From Pseudomonadota bacterium (GTDB lineage Bacteria; Pseudomonadota; Alphaproteobacteria; Rhizobiales; Xanthobacteraceae), in NCBI GenBank assembly GCA_023432845.1, contig JAEZEY010000240.1, positions 1 to 6,605 of the forward strand: a DNA stretch of 6,605 nt, written 5' to 3'. Under the pieces are notes generated by a model. It did not search any database and was not told the origin of the DNA. It saw nothing but the letters and a program-made list of their open reading frames with translations. Position 1 is the first letter of the stretch. Every line of letters begins with the position of its first letter. Positions 5,374-6,605 of the stretch are shown in pieces. The translations under genes and the position numbers were made by a program.

Positions 5374-6546
5374 TTACACCAGCGCGGCCACTGGATTTTC
5401 AACCAAGGACTTGAACATCGTCAGTATATCGGCGGCCACGGCCGCATCGACCGCATAATGGTCACATGACAGCGTGACCGTCATCAAGCCAATGAATTTG
5501 ATGCCGCCATCAGCAATCTCTATCGGCGCGCGGCGCGGCTGACCGACGGCGAGCACCGAGACGAACGGCGGCGTCAGAATTGCGGTGAATTCGCGGATGA
5601 CGGAAGCGGTGGCCATGGCAACCGCGCTGGTCACCCCGGCCGGAATCGCACCTTGGGGCTCTGCGGCCTCACGGGCAATGGCGGTAAGTGTCCTGGCCGC
5701 AGCACCGCGAATGACGGTCGTGGTTCGGCGGCCATCGACATTCGACAAGAGACCGATATCGGCTCCAGCCGCCGGCATGATGCGCTGAAGCGCCACCGCC
5801 CAGGCCTTGACGACGAAATCGCCGATCGAGAACTCCGCGCCGGCAGACTTTGCTTCGTTCTGCATAGCTACCAGGCGGTCGATCTCGACATCGGCGACGA
5901 GATAGTATTGCGACGTCGCCTGTGCAGCCACGGCCGGCGCGGGCGCCTTGTCGACATCGGCGGCGACGATGCGGCCATGCGGCCCGGAGCCCGAAACGCG
6001 CATCAGGTCGATGCCACGCTCTGACGCCAGCCGCCGCGCCAGCGGCGTGACATAGCTGCCGGTCGGCAACTTCGCGGGGCCGTAATTGCGTTCGGGCGTG
6101 CGGACCTCACGCCACGGCGACATATCGGTGTACGAGAAGTCACGAGTAGAATTCCGCTCGTCCCCGCGCATTCCTCTCCGGTCATCCCCGCGAAAGCGGG
6201 GATCCAGTTCTTTTTTTGCTGAATTCTGGACCCCCGCCTTCGCGGGGGCGAGCGAAGGTTGAGGTGGTGTCTCTGCAATTTCGACAGACGCTGACGCTAT
6301 GACCCCACCCGCCCCCGCGATGACTGCCACCACGGCGCCGACCTTGGCGACGTCGCCGACGCCGAAGCGAATATCGGTGAGCGTGCCGGCGGCGATCGCC
6401 GGCACCTCCATGGACGTCTTGTCGGTCTCGATCTCGAACAGGTTCTCGCCCGGCTTGACGGCATCGCCGGCCTGCTTGAACCACTTCACGATCTTGCCCT
6501 CGGTGACGGTCTCGCCGAGTTGCGGCATCAGGACGTCGGAGCTCAT
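5374..6546 (-). CDS. Lipoyl-bearing E2-type acyltransferase of a 2-oxo acid dehydrogenase complex, atypical catalytic domain
   Basis: In a 2-oxo acid dehydrogenase complex, E2 carries the acyl group on lipoyl-lysine and passes it to CoA. The 390-residue product has a lipoyl domain (about 2-77) with the modified lysine Lys43 in ETDKTSMEV. An E1/E3-binding domain lies at about 165-201 (YVTPLARRLASERGID, then GSGPHGRIVAADV). The catalytic-type domain covers about 211-390. It is roughly 180 residues against about 230 usually. The core motif DHRVVDG reads DHYAVDA: His363 and Asp367 are kept, but Gly is Ala. The TISNLG-like strand before FTAILTPP is replaced by SAVAMATAS. Residues about 98-122, and probably on to about 131, are encoded by a palindromic repeat lying in frame in the linker. 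The start overlaps the upstream stop as ATGA, implying translational coupling. This may be a specialised or weakened E2; the substrate (acetoin, pyruvate or other) is not determinable. Confidence 0.82.
   Translation of the reverse strand: MSSDVLMPQLGETVTEGKIVKWFKQAGDAVKPGENLFEIETDKTSMEVPAIAAGTLTDIRFGVGDVAKVGAVVAVIAGAGGVIASASVEIAETPPQPSLAPAKAGVQNSAKKELDPRFRGDDRRGMRGDERNSTRDFSYTDMSPWREVRTPERNYGPAKLPTGSYVTPLARRLASERGIDLMRVSGSGPHGRIVAADVDKAPAPAVAAQATSQYYLVADVEIDRLVAMQNEAKSAGAEFSIGDFVVKAWAVALQRIMPAAGADIGLLSNVDGRRTTTVIRGAAARTLTAIAREAAEPQGAIPAGVTSAVAMATASVIREFTAILTPPFVSVLAVGQPRRAPIEIADGGIKFIGLMTVTLSCDHYAVDAAVAADILTMFKSLVENPVAALV
6181..6255. repeat. Palindromic repeat element inserted in frame in the E2 gene
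   Basis: Two inverted arms of about 30 bases, 6181-6210 and 6221-6252, flank a short T-rich centre. Each arm contains its own hairpin: CCCCGC-GAAA-GCGGGG (6186-6201) and CCCCCGC-CTTC-GCGGGGG (6231-6248). The arms match each other as inverted copies with a few mismatches (GTCATCCCCGCGAAAG on the left; CGCCCCCGCGAAGG on the right, complemented). This is the common GTCAT(T/C)CCCGCG type of dispersed repeat, usually found between genes. Here it lies in the coding strand of the E2 gene without breaking the frame. It encodes SLAPAKAGVQ and, further on, ELDPRFRGDD. A GC-rich tail to about 6145 may belong to the same element. Confidence 0.85.
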
Positions 6547-6605
6547 GACCGGGACCCGTTCATGACGCGCGAGACGCGCTCGACGATGCGCGCTGCGTTC
6601 GGCAG
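6543..6605 (-). CDS. C-terminal end of a probable 2-oxo acid dehydrogenase E1-beta subunit (partial)
   Basis: The last 20 codons and stop of a minus-strand gene running off the right edge are visible. The peptide LPNAARIVERVSRVMNG resembles the end of E1-beta (transketolase C-terminal domain) proteins, which often finish with an ALP-x-x-x-x-IV-x-x-V-x-x-V pattern. Its TGA stop (6545-6543) overlaps the ATG of the E2 gene as ATGA, the arrangement expected for E1-beta followed by E2. The E1 enzyme decarboxylates the 2-oxo acid with thiamine diphosphate. With so few residues the call rests mainly on context. Confidence 0.55.
   Translation of the reverse strand: MPNAARIVERVSRVMNGSRS

Noticed and set aside
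6181..6255. Repeat in the E2 gene as a CRISPR unit or IS end
   Set aside because: There is only one inverted pair, with no series of direct repeats with spacers, no transposase gene and no visible target duplication.

Overview
The window looks like a chromosomal segment of a GC-rich alphaproteobacterium, most likely Hyphomicrobiales (Bradyrhizobium/Rhodopseudomonas-like). Three things suggest this: the high GC of every gene, the map-radC gene order with typical alphaproteobacterial sequences, and two kinds of small palindromic repeat that I recognise from this group. The genus cannot be fixed from the sequence alone. I see no tRNA, rRNA, CRISPR array, prophage or insertion-sequence gene.

Left part, plus strand: the window opens inside map (type I methionine aminopeptidase). 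An intergenic palindromic repeat follows, then radC (JAB/MPN-type RadC protein). radC ends on a perfect 12-bp hairpin that separates it from a convergent SAM-dependent methyltransferase gene on the minus strand.

Middle: the methyltransferase diverges from an AraC-family regulator gene with an N-terminal cupin domain. Their shared intergenic region of about 170 bp is the likely control region. The AraC gene converges on a gene for an exported protein with two AprI/Inh-type beta-barrel domains, and the two stop codons overlap by 4 bases.

Right part, minus strand, read from the right edge: the last 20 codons of a probable E1-beta subunit of a 2-oxo acid dehydrogenase, overlapping by ATGA with a lipoyl-bearing E2-type acyltransferase, then 22 bp later a D-isomer-specific 2-hydroxyacid dehydrogenase, then the AprI/Inh-like gene. 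The first three look like one operon: a 2-oxo acid dehydrogenase complex plus a reductase for 2-oxo acids, glyoxylate or hydroxypyruvate.

Most of the window is ordinary housekeeping and accessory metabolism, and I do not see a clearly new multi-gene system. Three local anomalies stand out. (1) Map has Ala in place of the second metal-bridging Asp, while every other ligand is intact. (2) A palindromic repeat sits in frame inside the E2 gene and is translated into the linker after the lipoyl domain. (3) The catalytic domain of that E2 is short and has lost parts of the family motifs.
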